Assembly (NCBI GenBank): GCA_016927815.1
Contig: JAFGLY010000088.1
Location: 1-37,922, forward strand
Length of the DNA: 37,922 bases
From: Deltaproteobacteria bacterium
GTDB taxonomy: Bacteria; Myxococcota_A; UBA796; JAFGLY01
Direction of reading: 5' to 3'
Shown here: positions 14,451-23,028 of the stretch, in pieces
Numbering within the stretch: position 1 is the first letter of the stretch
Layout of the letters: every line of letters begins with the position of its first letter
The notes under the pieces: model-generated
Databases searched by the model: none
Seen by the model: only the letters and a program-made list of their open reading frames with translations
Told to the model about the DNA's origin: nothing
Program-made: the position numbers and the translations under genes

Positions 14451-15428
14451 ATGCTCCGCGCCTTGCTCGCCCTGTTGCCCGCCTGCGTCGTTCCGGACGT
14501 GCTCTACGCGCCCGTCGATCCGGCCGATCCGGAGCCGGTCCGCTTCACGGTTCCCCTGGGCACGACCGCGCGTGAGGTGGGGCCGCTCCTCGTACAGGCA
14601 GGGCTCGCAGAGAGCAGCCTGCGCTGGCGGATCCTCCTCGAGTTCGCGGCGGACGGAGACTGCGTAAAGGCCGGTGAGTTCGAGCTCCGACGCGACATGT
14701 CCCTGCCGCAGATCCACGCGGTCCTCTGCGGGCCGCCCTTGCCGGACGACGTACCGTTCACCGTGGTCGAGGGCTGGCGCGTCCGGGACATCGATGCCGC
14801 GCTCGCGGCCGCCGGCTTCGGCACGCCGGGCGCCTATGCGGCCCTGGCCAGCGATCCGGCCAGGTTTCAGACGCCGTTCCCACTTCCCGAGGACACCCTC
14901 GAGGGCTACCTCTTCCCCGACACGTATCAGGTATCGCCCTCCCGGTACGACGCCCGGGCGTTCGTCGCCCGGCAGCTCGAGGCCTTCGCCACGCGCTTCT
15001 GGTCGGGCGCGAAGGACGATCTCGGCACGCGCTCCCTCCACGAGGTAGTGATCGTGGCGTCCATGGTGGAGCGCGAAGAACCCACGCCCGCACGGCGGCC
15101 CCTCGTGGCGGGGGTCATCTGGAAGCGGCTCGACAACGGATGGGAGCTCGGGGTCGATGCCACCAGCCGGTACACGCTTCCTGACTGGAACCACCGCGAG
15201 GCCTTCCTGAGCAGGCTGCGCGACCCGAAAGACCCCTACAATACGCGACTTCGAAGGGGCCTTCCCCCGACGCCCATCGGGAACCCGGGTCTCGCGGCGC
15301 TCGAAGCGGCGGTCCACCCGGAGGACAGCCCCTACTGGTACTACCTCCACGATGCCCGATGTGTCACGCACTTCGCGCGGACCGGAGCCGAGCACGAGGC
15401 CAACCGACGCCGGTACGACGTGTGGTAG
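14451..15428 (+). CDS. mltG: Endolytic murein transglycosylase MltG, apparently lipid-anchored
   Basis: A 325-residue YceG/MltG protein that cuts nascent peptidoglycan strands. Family motifs in order are VPLGTTAREVGPLLVQAGL (LysM-like N-domain), VVEGWRV, TLEGYLFPDTYQV, the catalytic IVASMVEREE (Glu by homology with the E. coli ASIVEKE site), RPLVAGVIWKRL, YNTRLRRGLPPTPIGNPG and YWYYLHD. The N-terminus is odd: MLRALLALLPAC is a very short hydrophobic stretch ending in an LPAC lipobox. Standard MltG instead has an uncleaved transmembrane helix. The upstream lipoprotein at 10549 uses the same LPAC, which supports lipidation. No clear Shine-Dalgarno is seen 3 bases after the nitroreductase stop, so translation is probably coupled. 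Confidence 0.9.
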   Translation: MLRALLALLPACVVPDVLYAPVDPADPEPVRFTVPLGTTAREVGPLLVQAGLAESSLRWRILLEFAADGDCVKAGEFELRRDMSLPQIHAVLCGPPLPDDVPFTVVEGWRVRDIDAALAAAGFGTPGAYAALASDPARFQTPFPLPEDTLEGYLFPDTYQVSPSRYDARAFVARQLEAFATRFWSGAKDDLGTRSLHEVVIVASMVEREEPTPARRPLVAGVIWKRLDNGWELGVDATSRYTLPDWNHREAFLSRLRDPKDPYNTRLRRGLPPTPIGNPGLAALEAAVHPEDSPYWYYLHDARCVTHFARTGAEHEANRRRYDVW

Positions 15429-15446
15429 GGCAGGACCCGGAAGGGC

Positions 15447-15469
15447 GGGGTCGGCCTCGGGCGAGCCCC
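15447..15469. terminator. Hairpin at convergent mltG / radical SAM gene ends
   Basis: GGGG-TCG (15447-15453) can pair with CGA (15462-15464) and CCCC (15466-15469) with one bulged G, giving a 7-pair stem in the 40-base gap between the two convergent genes. There is no T run on either side. It is a weak candidate for a two-way terminator. Confidence 0.3.
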
Positions 15470-17013
15470 TACTGGTTGATCATCTTGCGGAGGTTGGCAT
15501 ACTCTCGAACCTTCTGGAACGACAACTCTCCCCTCGCGAGCATTCCCGTGGCGATCCGGAGCATGCGCACGAGGTTGGCCGCCCCCGCGATCTCCAGGAG
15601 CGTCCTCGGGTGCTGGCGCCAGAAGGGCGCGTCGTGGAAGTGCCACACCAGGGCCCTCGGGACGAACCGCTTGTTGGCCAGCATGTAGAGGGCGAGCCAC
15701 CAGGTGTCCTCGTCGCTGCGGGGCCAGTCGATGCTCACGCGGAACTGGTGGAACGACTTGGTGGCATGGCCCTCGACGTCCTCCTGAGTGGCGAGGCCGG
15801 ACTCGATCATCTTTTCGGTCACGGCGCTCTTGGGGAAGAGCGTGAGCGAGTAGAGGTAGATCTTGTACGGGCTCTCGAGGTCCATGAGGAGACGGAAGAG
15901 CGCCTCCTTGTCGCTGGACAGCGCGAGCGGGTTGTCGATGATGACATCGTACTTGGTGTCGAGCTTGAGCTCGAGGTTCGCACGGTCGAAGGCCAGGACC
16001 TGTTCGACGGTGCTGGTGCGCTCGTAGACCTCTCTCTGCTCTCGATCGCTGCCCGCCTCGATGCCCAGCTGGACCCCCCGCAACCCGGCGTCCTTGAGCA
16101 GGCGCAGGTTGTCCACCCGGGCTACCTCGGGTGTGATGAGGATGTCGAAGGGGAGATCCGAGAACTCGGCCTTGTAGCGAGCTGCGAACGCCTCGAGCCA
16201 GGGTCGCGGAAACACGAACGTGTCGTCGTCGAACTTGACCCAGCGCATCCGAGGGATCTTCTTCCGGGACTCTCTGAGTTCGTCCAGCACGGCGTCCACT
16301 GATCGACGGCGATGGAGGTTGCCACCCGGGTACACGTTCCGGAGCGACGAGTTGTAGCAGTATGCGCAACGGAATGGGCACCCGCGGCTGGCGAAGATGC
16401 GGAACTCCCGGACCTGGAGCAACGGATCGCCGGGCGTCATCCGGTCCCGATCGATGAACCAGATCCCATCGCCGCCCAGAACCCGGAACGGCAAGGTGTC
16501 GAGATCCTGGATCAACGGAGCCAGCGGGTTGGTCCTCAACACCCCGTCGGGGTCCTTCATCCAGACGCTCGGGGATTCCCAGAGCGTTCGCCCGTCGTCC
16601 AGCCGCTCGGCGAACTCGAGGAGGGACAGTTCACCTTCGCCGAGGATGACCGCGTCCGCGTAATCCACGCACTCCTCGGGCACGAGCGTCGTGTGCAGCC
16701 CGCCCCAGAGCACGAACACGGCGTCGCCGAGGGCCGCCTTCAGGCGGCGTGTGAGCTCGATGGCGGCCTTCCAGTAGGGCGATCCGAACGACAGCCCCAC
16801 CAGCCCGTACCCCTGACGACGGATGTGGTCGACCAGGAGCCGGTACTCGGTGTCCGTGGGCCAGTCCACCTGGTTGTTGCGCCAGTCCTTGAAGAACACG
16901 ATATCGCACGAAAACCCCCCGCGCTCCCGGAGCATGGACGCCAGGTGGCGGACCCCGCTGTTCTCGATTCCGTAGAACCCGACGAGGAGGATCCGCGTGG
17001 AACGATCTGACAT
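15469..17013 (-). CDS. B12-binding-domain radical SAM protein (second of a tandem pair)
   Basis: A 514-residue protein. Residues 1-140 form a cobalamin-binding-like Rossmann domain (ILLVGFYGIENSGVRHLASML, GYGLVGLSFGS, VLWGGLHTTLVPEECVDYADAVILGEGE). The usual DxHxxG cobalamin-ligand motif is not evident. The radical SAM domain carries CxxxCxxC as Cys212, Cys216 and Cys219 in SRGCPFRCAYCYNS, then WVKFDDDTFVF and GVQLGIEAGSDREQREVYER. The family performs methylations, ring rearrangements and other radical reactions; the substrate here is unknown. The gene follows the other radical SAM gene with only 2 bases between stop and ATG, so the two are surely co-transcribed. The frame upstream of 17013 is a shadow of that gene. 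Confidence 0.88.
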   Translation of the reverse strand: MSDRSTRILLVGFYGIENSGVRHLASMLRERGGFSCDIVFFKDWRNNQVDWPTDTEYRLLVDHIRRQGYGLVGLSFGSPYWKAAIELTRRLKAALGDAVFVLWGGLHTTLVPEECVDYADAVILGEGELSLLEFAERLDDGRTLWESPSVWMKDPDGVLRTNPLAPLIQDLDTLPFRVLGGDGIWFIDRDRMTPGDPLLQVREFRIFASRGCPFRCAYCYNSSLRNVYPGGNLHRRRSVDAVLDELRESRKKIPRMRWVKFDDDTFVFPRPWLEAFAARYKAEFSDLPFDILITPEVARVDNLRLLKDAGLRGVQLGIEAGSDREQREVYERTSTVEQVLAFDRANLELKLDTKYDVIIDNPLALSSDKEALFRLLMDLESPYKIYLYSLTLFPKSAVTEKMIESGLATQEDVEGHATKSFHQFRVSIDWPRSDEDTWWLALYMLANKRFVPRALVWHFHDAPFWRQHPRTLLEIAGAANLVRMLRIATGMLARGELSFQKVREYANLRKMINQ

Positions 17014-17015
17014 CG

Positions 17016-18422
17016 CTACCTTTCCAGGAGGAGGCGCAGGCCGGCGCGCGCCTTGCGCTCCAGGTCCGCGGCCGAACGGATCTGGAGGAGATTGCGTGCC
17101 AGGAACCGGGGTCGGCCGTAGAACACCCGGTAGGCGAGCCGATGGAACCGCTCGAGGTCGTCGGCCGAGAAGTGCCGGTCCCAGGTCTGGGCACGGAACT
17201 CGGGGGTCGGACTCCGCAGGAACGCCCGCCACGCGTCGTCCCGGATGACCCCCTCCTCCACGCCCTCGTCGTACAGGCGGGTGCCGGGGAAGGGCGTGAG
17301 GATGTTGTACAGGGCGAAGTCCGGGTCCAGCCGGATCGAGAAGAGGATCGTGCGCAGCACGTCCCGGCGGGTGCGCTCGGTGGGCGTACCCAGCAGGAAG
17401 TAGGCCACGGTGCGGATCCCGACCTTCCTCGACAGCCGGAAGGCCGTGCGGATCTCCTCCAAGGTGACGTCCTTCTGGAGTCGCTGGAGGCCCTCCTCGG
17501 TGCCCTGCTCGACGCCGTACTGGATGCGTGTGCATCCCGCGGCCTTCATCTTCTCGAGGAGCGGGCGGTCCACACCGTTCACCCGCATTCGAACGGTCCA
17601 GGTGAATCGCTGACCACGGGCCAGCACCTCGTCGCACATCTCGTGGACCCGCCGGTTCGTGATGTTGAAGGTGTCGTCCACGAAGTAGATGTCGGTGATC
17701 CCGAGGTCCAGGCAGGCCTGGATCTCGTCGCAGGTGCGGCTGGCCGACATGGAGCGGAACCGGTGCCTGGGCGTGTTGCAGAAGGTGCACCGATAGGGGC
17801 ACCCTCGGCTGGTGACCACCGTGGAGAAGGGCGCGCCGTTGCCGAGCACGTCGTAGTACCGCCGGGAATCCACCAGCGTCCGGTCGGGCACGGGGAGTTC
17901 GTCGAGGTCGTCGGTGGTGGTGACCAGGGCGGGCTCCGGATCGTCCGGATGCACGAGCACGCCCGGGATGCCACGCCCGTCGCCCCCGGCACTCCAGGCC
18001 TCCAGGAGCGCGGTGAGTGGAACCTGGCCCTCGCCGCGCACCACGGCGTCCACCCCCGGCAGGGCGCGTGCCTCCAGCGGGAAGTCGTTGACGTGGGGAC
18101 CCCCCAGCACGACCCAGCGGACCGACGGACAGGCCCGGACGGCTTCCACCACGGCCACGAGATCGACCAGGTAGACCGTGAACGCCGAGATCCCGACCAC
18201 GTCGGGGGCGTACCGGCGGACCCGGTCGGCAACGGCTGGGGCGTCGAGACCCTCGGCCTGGGCGTCGAGCACAGCCACCTCGTGTCGGCCCCTGTCCCGG
18301 ATCCACGTGGCCAGGTGCAGAAGCCCGAGGGGAGGGTAGGCGGTGGCCTCGGCCTTGACCGCCTCAGGCACCTCGTGCTCCACCGAGTGAACGGCTGGGG
18401 GTCGGACGAGCAACACGCGCAT
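17016..18422 (-). CDS. B12-binding-domain radical SAM protein (first of a tandem pair)
   Basis: A 468-residue protein. The N-terminal cobalamin-type domain covers about residues 1-150 (MRVLLVRPPA, PPLGLLHLATWIRD, VVGISAFTVYLVDLVAVVEAV, VVLGGPHVNDFP, VDAVVRGEGQ). The radical SAM core has Cys208, Cys212 and Cys215 in SRGCPYRCTFCNTP, then DIYFVDDTFNI, GCTRIQYGVEQGTEEGLQRLQK and NILTPFPGTRLYDEG. This is the common YP-rich class that modifies lipids, tetrapyrroles, natural products or other metabolites; nothing in the sequence fixes the target. GGAG lies eight bases before the ATG at 18422. The DapF-like gene ends 49 bases upstream. A TATATG (revcomp of 18445-18450) in that gap could be a -10 element, but it has no -35 partner. 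Confidence 0.88.
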   Translation of the reverse strand: MRVLLVRPPAVHSVEHEVPEAVKAEATAYPPLGLLHLATWIRDRGRHEVAVLDAQAEGLDAPAVADRVRRYAPDVVGISAFTVYLVDLVAVVEAVRACPSVRWVVLGGPHVNDFPLEARALPGVDAVVRGEGQVPLTALLEAWSAGGDGRGIPGVLVHPDDPEPALVTTTDDLDELPVPDRTLVDSRRYYDVLGNGAPFSTVVTSRGCPYRCTFCNTPRHRFRSMSASRTCDEIQACLDLGITDIYFVDDTFNITNRRVHEMCDEVLARGQRFTWTVRMRVNGVDRPLLEKMKAAGCTRIQYGVEQGTEEGLQRLQKDVTLEEIRTAFRLSRKVGIRTVAYFLLGTPTERTRRDVLRTILFSIRLDPDFALYNILTPFPGTRLYDEGVEEGVIRDDAWRAFLRSPTPEFRAQTWDRHFSADDLERFHRLAYRVFYGRPRFLARNLLQIRSAADLERKARAGLRLLLER

Positions 18423-18471
18423 GGAGGACTCCGGATCGGCGCAGCATATACCGCCCGGCCCCGGTCCGCGC

Positions 18472-19302
18472 CTACCCACCTGGCAGAGCCGCCTCCAGCC
18501 AGCCGGGATGCGGGAAGAACTCGCCCACGGGCGAAACCGGGCCAGCGAGGTGGAGGTCGAACCCGGGGTCCACCCGGACCCGAACCACGCCACCGGGACT
18601 GCGCACCGATACCACGGGGTCGAGGCGACCCGTCCGCACACCAGCGGCGGCCACGGCACACGCCGACGATCCCGAGGCCTGGGTGACGCCCGCGCCTCGC
18701 TCCCAGATCCGGATCTCGACACGGCTGCGGTTCGTGATGCGGGCGAACTGGACGTTGGTCCGATGGGGGAAGCAGGGATGTCGTTCCAGCGCCCGCCCGA
18801 TGTCGTGCCAGGGCAGCGCTTCGAAGGCCCCGAAGACGACACAGTGGGGATTGCCCAGACCCACGGCCGTGCAGGTCAGGGTGCGGCCCTCCACCGCGAG
18901 TGGCACGTCCAGCGCCTCGGGCCCAGGCAGGAGGCAGGGGACCTGTTCGGGCCGAAAGGAGGCCCGGCCCATGGACGCCTCGACGTCTCCGCCCCGGACC
19001 GCGCATGCCACCACCCGGTCGCCCACGGATACGTCGAACGTGTCGGGGACCTGGTGCTCCTCGTACAGGAACCGGGCGAAGATGCGGATGCCGTTGCCGC
19101 TGGTCTCGGCCTCCGAGCCGTCGGGATTGAAGATGCGCACGCGACAGGCGACGCCCGGTACGGGCACGAGCAGACCGTCGGCGCCCGGACCGCGGTGCCG
19201 GTCGCAGAGGGCCACGGCGAGCCGGGGCAGATCGCCAGTCGGCAGAGGACCGGCGAGCACGAGGTAGTCGTTGCCCAGGGCGTGAGCCTTCCAGAGACGC
19301 AC
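18472..19302 (-). CDS. Diaminopimelate epimerase-like protein with both catalytic Cys replaced by Ser
   Basis: A 276-residue DapF-fold protein: LWKAHALGNDYLVL at the start, then RIFNPDGSEAETSGNGIRIFARF, VGLGNPHCVVF, RTNVQFARI and IWERGAGVTQASGSSACAVAAAG. In true DapF the two acid/base residues are Cys in CGNG and in QACGTG/QACGSG. Here both are Ser: Ser68 (codon AGC) and Ser210 (codon TCG). The rest of the site, including NPDGSEA, ERGAG and GNPH, is kept, so the protein is probably functional but may not be a normal LL/meso-DAP epimerase. I believe similar Ser variants annotated as DapF exist elsewhere, but cannot check. The start is GTG at 19302, with AAGGAG seven bases upstream. Two radical SAM genes follow on the same strand. 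Confidence 0.82.
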   Translation of the reverse strand: MRLWKAHALGNDYLVLAGPLPTGDLPRLAVALCDRHRGPGADGLLVPVPGVACRVRIFNPDGSEAETSGNGIRIFARFLYEEHQVPDTFDVSVGDRVVACAVRGGDVEASMGRASFRPEQVPCLLPGPEALDVPLAVEGRTLTCTAVGLGNPHCVVFGAFEALPWHDIGRALERHPCFPHRTNVQFARITNRSRVEIRIWERGAGVTQASGSSACAVAAAGVRTGRLDPVVSVRSPGGVVRVRVDPGFDLHLAGPVSPVGEFFPHPGWLEAALPGG

Positions 19303-19429
19303 AATCGGGCTCCTTCCCGGGCCCGCTATCCCCCACGGTGCGACACGCCACCCATCGCGATCGCCCCCTGGCGGAGGCGGCGTCCTGGCGAATAGGGTCC
19401 GAAACGTCCCCCTCCCGCCGGATGGCACC

Positions 19430-19822
19430 ATGCAGAGCCTCCTCCACCTCCTGGGTCGTCTCCTCCTCGCCCTGCCCTTCCTCGTGTTCGGGGTCGGCCA
19501 CTTCCAGCACGCCGACCGAATGGTGGGCCTGGTCCCGTCCTGGCTGCCCGACGATCGGGCCTGGGTCTTCGCGACGGGGGCCTGCCTGGTGGCGGCCGGC
19601 GTCGCCTTCGTGCTGAGGAGGTTCGACCGCCTGGCCGGCTTCCTGCTCGCCGTGTTGCTCCTCGCGTTCGTGTTCACCGTCCACCTGCCCGCCTGGCGCG
19701 CCCCGGTCTCCGACACCGTCTCGGGTGCGCTCCTCAAGAACATGGCCTTCGCAGGCATGCTCAAGGACGCCGGCCTCGCGGGCGCGGCGCTGATCGTGGC
19801 CACGATGCCCCGCCGGAGGTGA
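19430..19822 (+). CDS. Small DoxX-like membrane protein
   Basis: A 130-residue protein with four predicted membrane helices: LLHLLGRLLLALPFLVFGVGHF, WVFATGACLVAAGVAFVL, LAGFLLAVLLLAFVFTVHLPAW and a C-terminal GMLKDAGLAGAALIVA. The FGVGHF opening, a long second helix and the VHLP segment are those of the DoxX/DoxD-like superfamily. Substrates are mostly unknown, and roles in quinone- or thiol-linked redox processes have been proposed for some members. The gene is divergent from the DapF-like gene (127-base gap) and ends 15 bases before the convergent M48 gene. A second DoxX protein is encoded at 23029. Confidence 0.8.
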   Translation: MQSLLHLLGRLLLALPFLVFGVGHFQHADRMVGLVPSWLPDDRAWVFATGACLVAAGVAFVLRRFDRLAGFLLAVLLLAFVFTVHLPAWRAPVSDTVSGALLKNMAFAGMLKDAGLAGAALIVATMPRRR

Positions 19823-19837
19823 CGCCGTGCGTCGTCC

Positions 19838-20893
19838 TCACGCAAGGGCCGGTTCGCCCAGGACGTCCCCCGCGGCACCGGAGTCCACGCGGGGATAGTC
19901 GCCGGCGAGCACGTCGAGGAACGAGCCCTTCTCTACCCACTGGACGAGGTGCATGGCGCGCCACGCCGCGAAGGGGTGGGTGCGGCCCGCGGTGAAGAGC
20001 GTCACCAGGACGTTGTCGAGCAGCGATCCGGCCTCGGCGGTCTCCAGCTCCCGGGCCTGGGCCAGGAAGGGAGCGAGCGCCAGCCTCGTGCGGGCCCGCG
20101 TGCCGGGGCGGAATCCACCGGCCATCTTGAGATGCACGCGGAGGCACGCGGCGAGATCCCTCGAGGCCAACAGCGCCGCGCGGTCACAGGTGAGCTCGGC
20201 GCAGCGGGACCAACGCAGGAGCGCGAGCTCGAGCGGCCAGGAGAGGAGAAGGCCGCCGCGGAGCGCACCCGCCCGGACGAGCAGGCGGGCCAGGGTCTGG
20301 TACAGGACGTGGTCCGAGTGGAGGTGCCCCAGCTCGTGGCCGAGCACCGCCACCACCTCGTCGTCGTCCAGCGTGTCGAGGAGGGCGGAGTGGACGATGA
20401 GAACGGGCCGATCCACGCCCATGGTGCGTGCGTTCACGAAGGGGGATTCTCCCAGGAACAGAGCAGGCTCCCAGGACAGGTCGAGGGCGCGCCGTGCGCG
20501 GTCCAACAGGGCCACCAACTCGGGGAACTGGGCGCGATCGCACCGCACCGCGCCGGACATGGCCTGGAGCCATGCCGCCCGCTCGTTGGCGTGCTTCATG
20601 GCCCAGCGCAGGAAGGCCGGAAAGCCCGGAACGGCCTGCAGCGCGTCGAGGGTGCGGCGATCCAGAGGATGCTCGTAGGCGGCCGGGGCGATGGACTCGA
20701 GCGGCTCGTCCGGGGACAGGAAGAGCCTGCCTCCACAGGATCCGCACCGGCACGACGTGGGTTCGAGCACGGCCACACCGACCGCTACCCGGTTGCGGGT
20801 GCCGCAGTGCCGGCAGCGCACCACCCGGGGTGGCACGGCCTCGGGATCGGGCCAGAGGGCCTCAGCGATTTCCCGGCGTTCGACGGTGGTCAA
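19838..20893 (-). CDS. M48-family metallopeptidase with N-terminal zinc ribbon
   Basis: A 351-residue protein. Residues 27-53 hold a zinc ribbon (RCRHCGTRN and CRCGSCGGRL; CxxC pairs at Cys27/Cys30 and Cys50/Cys53). The peptidase domain follows, with VVAVLGHELGHLHSDHVLYQTL (HELGH at 186-190), then RCAELTCDRAALLA with the third zinc ligand region, and HPFAAWRAMHLVQW near the end. The middle includes short hydrophobic stretches, but no clear membrane anchor. The start is a TTG at 20893 that overlaps the stop of the EcsC-like gene (TTGA), so translation is coupled. The coupling implies a shared job with that gene. Confidence 0.85.
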   Translation of the reverse strand: MTTVERREIAEALWPDPEAVPPRVVRCRHCGTRNRVAVGVAVLEPTSCRCGSCGGRLFLSPDEPLESIAPAAYEHPLDRRTLDALQAVPGFPAFLRWAMKHANERAAWLQAMSGAVRCDRAQFPELVALLDRARRALDLSWEPALFLGESPFVNARTMGVDRPVLIVHSALLDTLDDDEVVAVLGHELGHLHSDHVLYQTLARLLVRAGALRGGLLLSWPLELALLRWSRCAELTCDRAALLASRDLAACLRVHLKMAGGFRPGTRARTRLALAPFLAQARELETAEAGSLLDNVLVTLFTAGRTHPFAAWRAMHLVQWVEKGSFLDVLAGDYPRVDSGAAGDVLGEPALA

Positions 20894-21627
20894 GGGGCCA
20901 CCCCCTTCCGCCTCTTCCGAGCGCCCGCGACCACGGCGTCCACCACGTCGTCCTGCGGTACGGTCGCGCTCTCGGCTCGCCGCTGGCGCAGGGACTCGGT
21001 GCAGCGGCGGCCCACGCGCTCCGTGAGAATCCGGTCGGTCGCGGCCCCCACCGCGATACCCGCCACGGGCAGGATCCGCCCCCCCACGACCGTCCGCCGG
21101 GCGAGGCGGGCGGCCACCTGCAGGAGCAGTCTGGGCACCTGTCGCGGTCCCAAGCGCCACAGGGCCTCGGACTCGGCCCGGGCCACATCCCGGAGGAAGT
21201 CGCCCCCCGTGTGCGCGTCGTGCACGGACACGGAGGCCAGCAGCAGCGCCCGGCGCCGTTCGTCCTCCTGCCGGATGTCGAATCCGTACACCCAGGAGAG
21301 CGCCAGGGCCATCTCCACCTCGAACCTGAGCACGAGGGCCACGTCCACCAGCGCACCCCCCGCCAGGGCGAGCAGGGTCCCCGCGCCGGGCAGGAGCGCC
21401 GGCAGGCCCGTCGCCCCGCCCGACCACATCGCCCGCGTGGCGAAGTGGTGGACGATACGCCCTGCGGCGAGATCCCTCCGGGCCTCGTCCTCGGCCGTCG
21501 GCGCGGCGTCGTACGCCTCTTGAGCCAGGCGGTCGGCCAGGGCGATGACCTGCTCCGGGTCGTCGAGGATCCGCTCCACGGCATGGATCCACCGACGCCC
21601 CTGCTGTCGGTCCTCGCTGTCTTTCAT
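20890..21627 (-). CDS. EcsC-family protein
   Basis: A 245-residue protein with the Gly/Pro/Ala-rich, weakly hydrophobic segments that mark the EcsC family: GATGLPALLPGAGTLLALAGGALVDVALVLRFEVEMALALSWVYGFDI (about 90-140) and GGRILPVAGIAVGAATDRILTERVGRRC (about 185-210). Family members are peripheral membrane proteins first described next to ABC transporter genes in Bacillus; their biochemical role is unknown. The ATG at 21627 has AAGGAGG five bases upstream, one of the best ribosome-binding sites in the window. The stop is shared with the TTG start of the M48 peptidase. The 91-base gap to the upstream hydrolase gene shows no clear promoter. Confidence 0.75.
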   Translation of the reverse strand: MKDSEDRQQGRRWIHAVERILDDPEQVIALADRLAQEAYDAAPTAEDEARRDLAAGRIVHHFATRAMWSGGATGLPALLPGAGTLLALAGGALVDVALVLRFEVEMALALSWVYGFDIRQEDERRRALLLASVSVHDAHTGGDFLRDVARAESEALWRLGPRQVPRLLLQVAARLARRTVVGGRILPVAGIAVGAATDRILTERVGRRCTESLRQRRAESATVPQDDVVDAVVAGARKRRKGVAP

Positions 21628-21718
21628 GGCGCCCTCCTTGCCGGCTTTCGGGCTCGCTTTGGACTCTACGTAAGAGGCCTCGGGGTTCCTGCACCGTCCC
21701 CGGCCGGACCCGAGCGGA

Positions 21719-22972
21719 TCAGGTGTGCCAGGGCAGCGCGGCTCCCACCATCTGGCCAGGCGCAAGGCGGCCCGCGAGCAGGTTGGAAACCTCCCAGGGC
21801 CTCAAGAATGGCGGCAGGCGACCCGCGCTGTCCATGACGAATCCACAGGACTGCTCCGCGTGGAGGGCACCGTGCGTGGACATCATGCCCCCCACGAGCG
21901 TCGCACCTGCGTGGATGGCGACCGGCCCGTAGGTCCACCCCGTCTCCATGGCGAAGATCACCGTGGCGGGCACCCGGCAGATCCCCCCCTCCAGGGCATC
22001 GCGGATGCGCCGCCATGCGTCCGGGTACTTGAGGTGAGCGGTCTGCTCGAAGGACTCGGTGTCGGTCCACCAGCGTCCCTCGAGCGCGGCGCACTCGAGG
22101 GGATCGCCGTTGATGGGCTCGTACCGGTATCGATCGCCCTCCCAGTGGATCCGTGCCCGAGCCATGCCGCCCATCCGCACCCCGCACACGACGGCGCCGT
22201 CGGGCACCTTCGCCACGGCCAGGTCTACCCCCGAGGCCTGTGCCACCAGCTCGGCGACCGCGGGGGCCCGATCGGGATGCGTGTGCAGCACCCCACTGCC
22301 CACCATGCCCAGAGAGGCCGTCGCGACGCCGTCGGGTGCGCCCCAGATGCCGTGGTACCCACCCAGAGCGAGGAACCGGAGGAGCTCGTCCTCCGAGAGG
22401 TGGAAGCGGGTTCCGCACTCGAGGCCATGGTCGGAAGCCAGCACCACGCGGGGGAGGGTGCCGTGGATCCGGGTGTACTCCTCGCGAACGAGCGCGATCT
22501 TGCGTGCCACCGATTCGAACGCCCTGGCCAGGGCGGCACGACCCTTGAAGTGCCCGAGCGCATCGGTGGCGGAGATCCAACCCATCCAGGGCTCGTCCGC
22601 GTGTTGGAGGGCCTGCTGGGTGATCCACCGCGTCTGGGAGAACGTGAAGCCGCGGGGCAGGGCGTACAGGAAGCCCTCCTGGACGAGTCCCATCCTGGGC
22701 CAGCTCTCCAGGCCACTCGGGGTCATGTGCTCGAAGTCCCGCACGAGCACCCCCCGCTCGGGGTCGAACCAGACGGCCTCGTAGCCTTTCGGCTTGAAGG
22801 GGTGGATCCCGCGGATGAGGGCTGGGATGGCCACGTAGGTCAGGGAAGGGAAGGTGGAGACCATCCTCGACGGAGGGGGAAAGCCGGGGAAGGCGCCCGC
22901 CATCCACGCCCGGCGGGCGATGTCGTAGGGCACGGCGTCCACGAGGACGAACAGGAAGGGGGTCTGGGGCAC
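21719..22972 (-). CDS. Alkaline-phosphatase-superfamily phosphodiesterase/pyrophosphatase
   Basis: A 417-residue hydrolase of the type I phosphodiesterase/nucleotide pyrophosphatase group (PF01663-like). The first metal Asp is in FLFVLVDAVPYDIA, and the nucleophilic Thr sits in STFPSLTYVAIPALIRGIHP. Later metal residues are in ISATDALGHFKG (Asp and His) and LASDHGLECG (Asp-His). LHTHP may contribute another His. This is the full ligand set of a functional two-metal enzyme. The substrate is not predictable; nucleotides, phospholipid head groups or phosphonates are common in the family. The GTG at 22972 opens the enzyme core directly. A TTG at 23023 would overlap the divergent DoxX gene, so the start is uncertain. 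No signal peptide is seen, which suggests a cytoplasmic site. Confidence 0.8.
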   Translation of the reverse strand: MPQTPFLFVLVDAVPYDIARRAWMAGAFPGFPPPSRMVSTFPSLTYVAIPALIRGIHPFKPKGYEAVWFDPERGVLVRDFEHMTPSGLESWPRMGLVQEGFLYALPRGFTFSQTRWITQQALQHADEPWMGWISATDALGHFKGRAALARAFESVARKIALVREEYTRIHGTLPRVVLASDHGLECGTRFHLSEDELLRFLALGGYHGIWGAPDGVATASLGMVGSGVLHTHPDRAPAVAELVAQASGVDLAVAKVPDGAVVCGVRMGGMARARIHWEGDRYRYEPINGDPLECAALEGRWWTDTESFEQTAHLKYPDAWRRIRDALEGGICRVPATVIFAMETGWTYGPVAIHAGATLVGGMMSTHGALHAEQSCGFVMDSAGRLPPFLRPWEVSNLLAGRLAPGQMVGAALPWHT

Positions 22973-23028
22973 GCGAACGGGTTGGCGAGGAGGTTGGGGA
23001 AGGATACCCTGCCAAGGTGGCAAACGTC

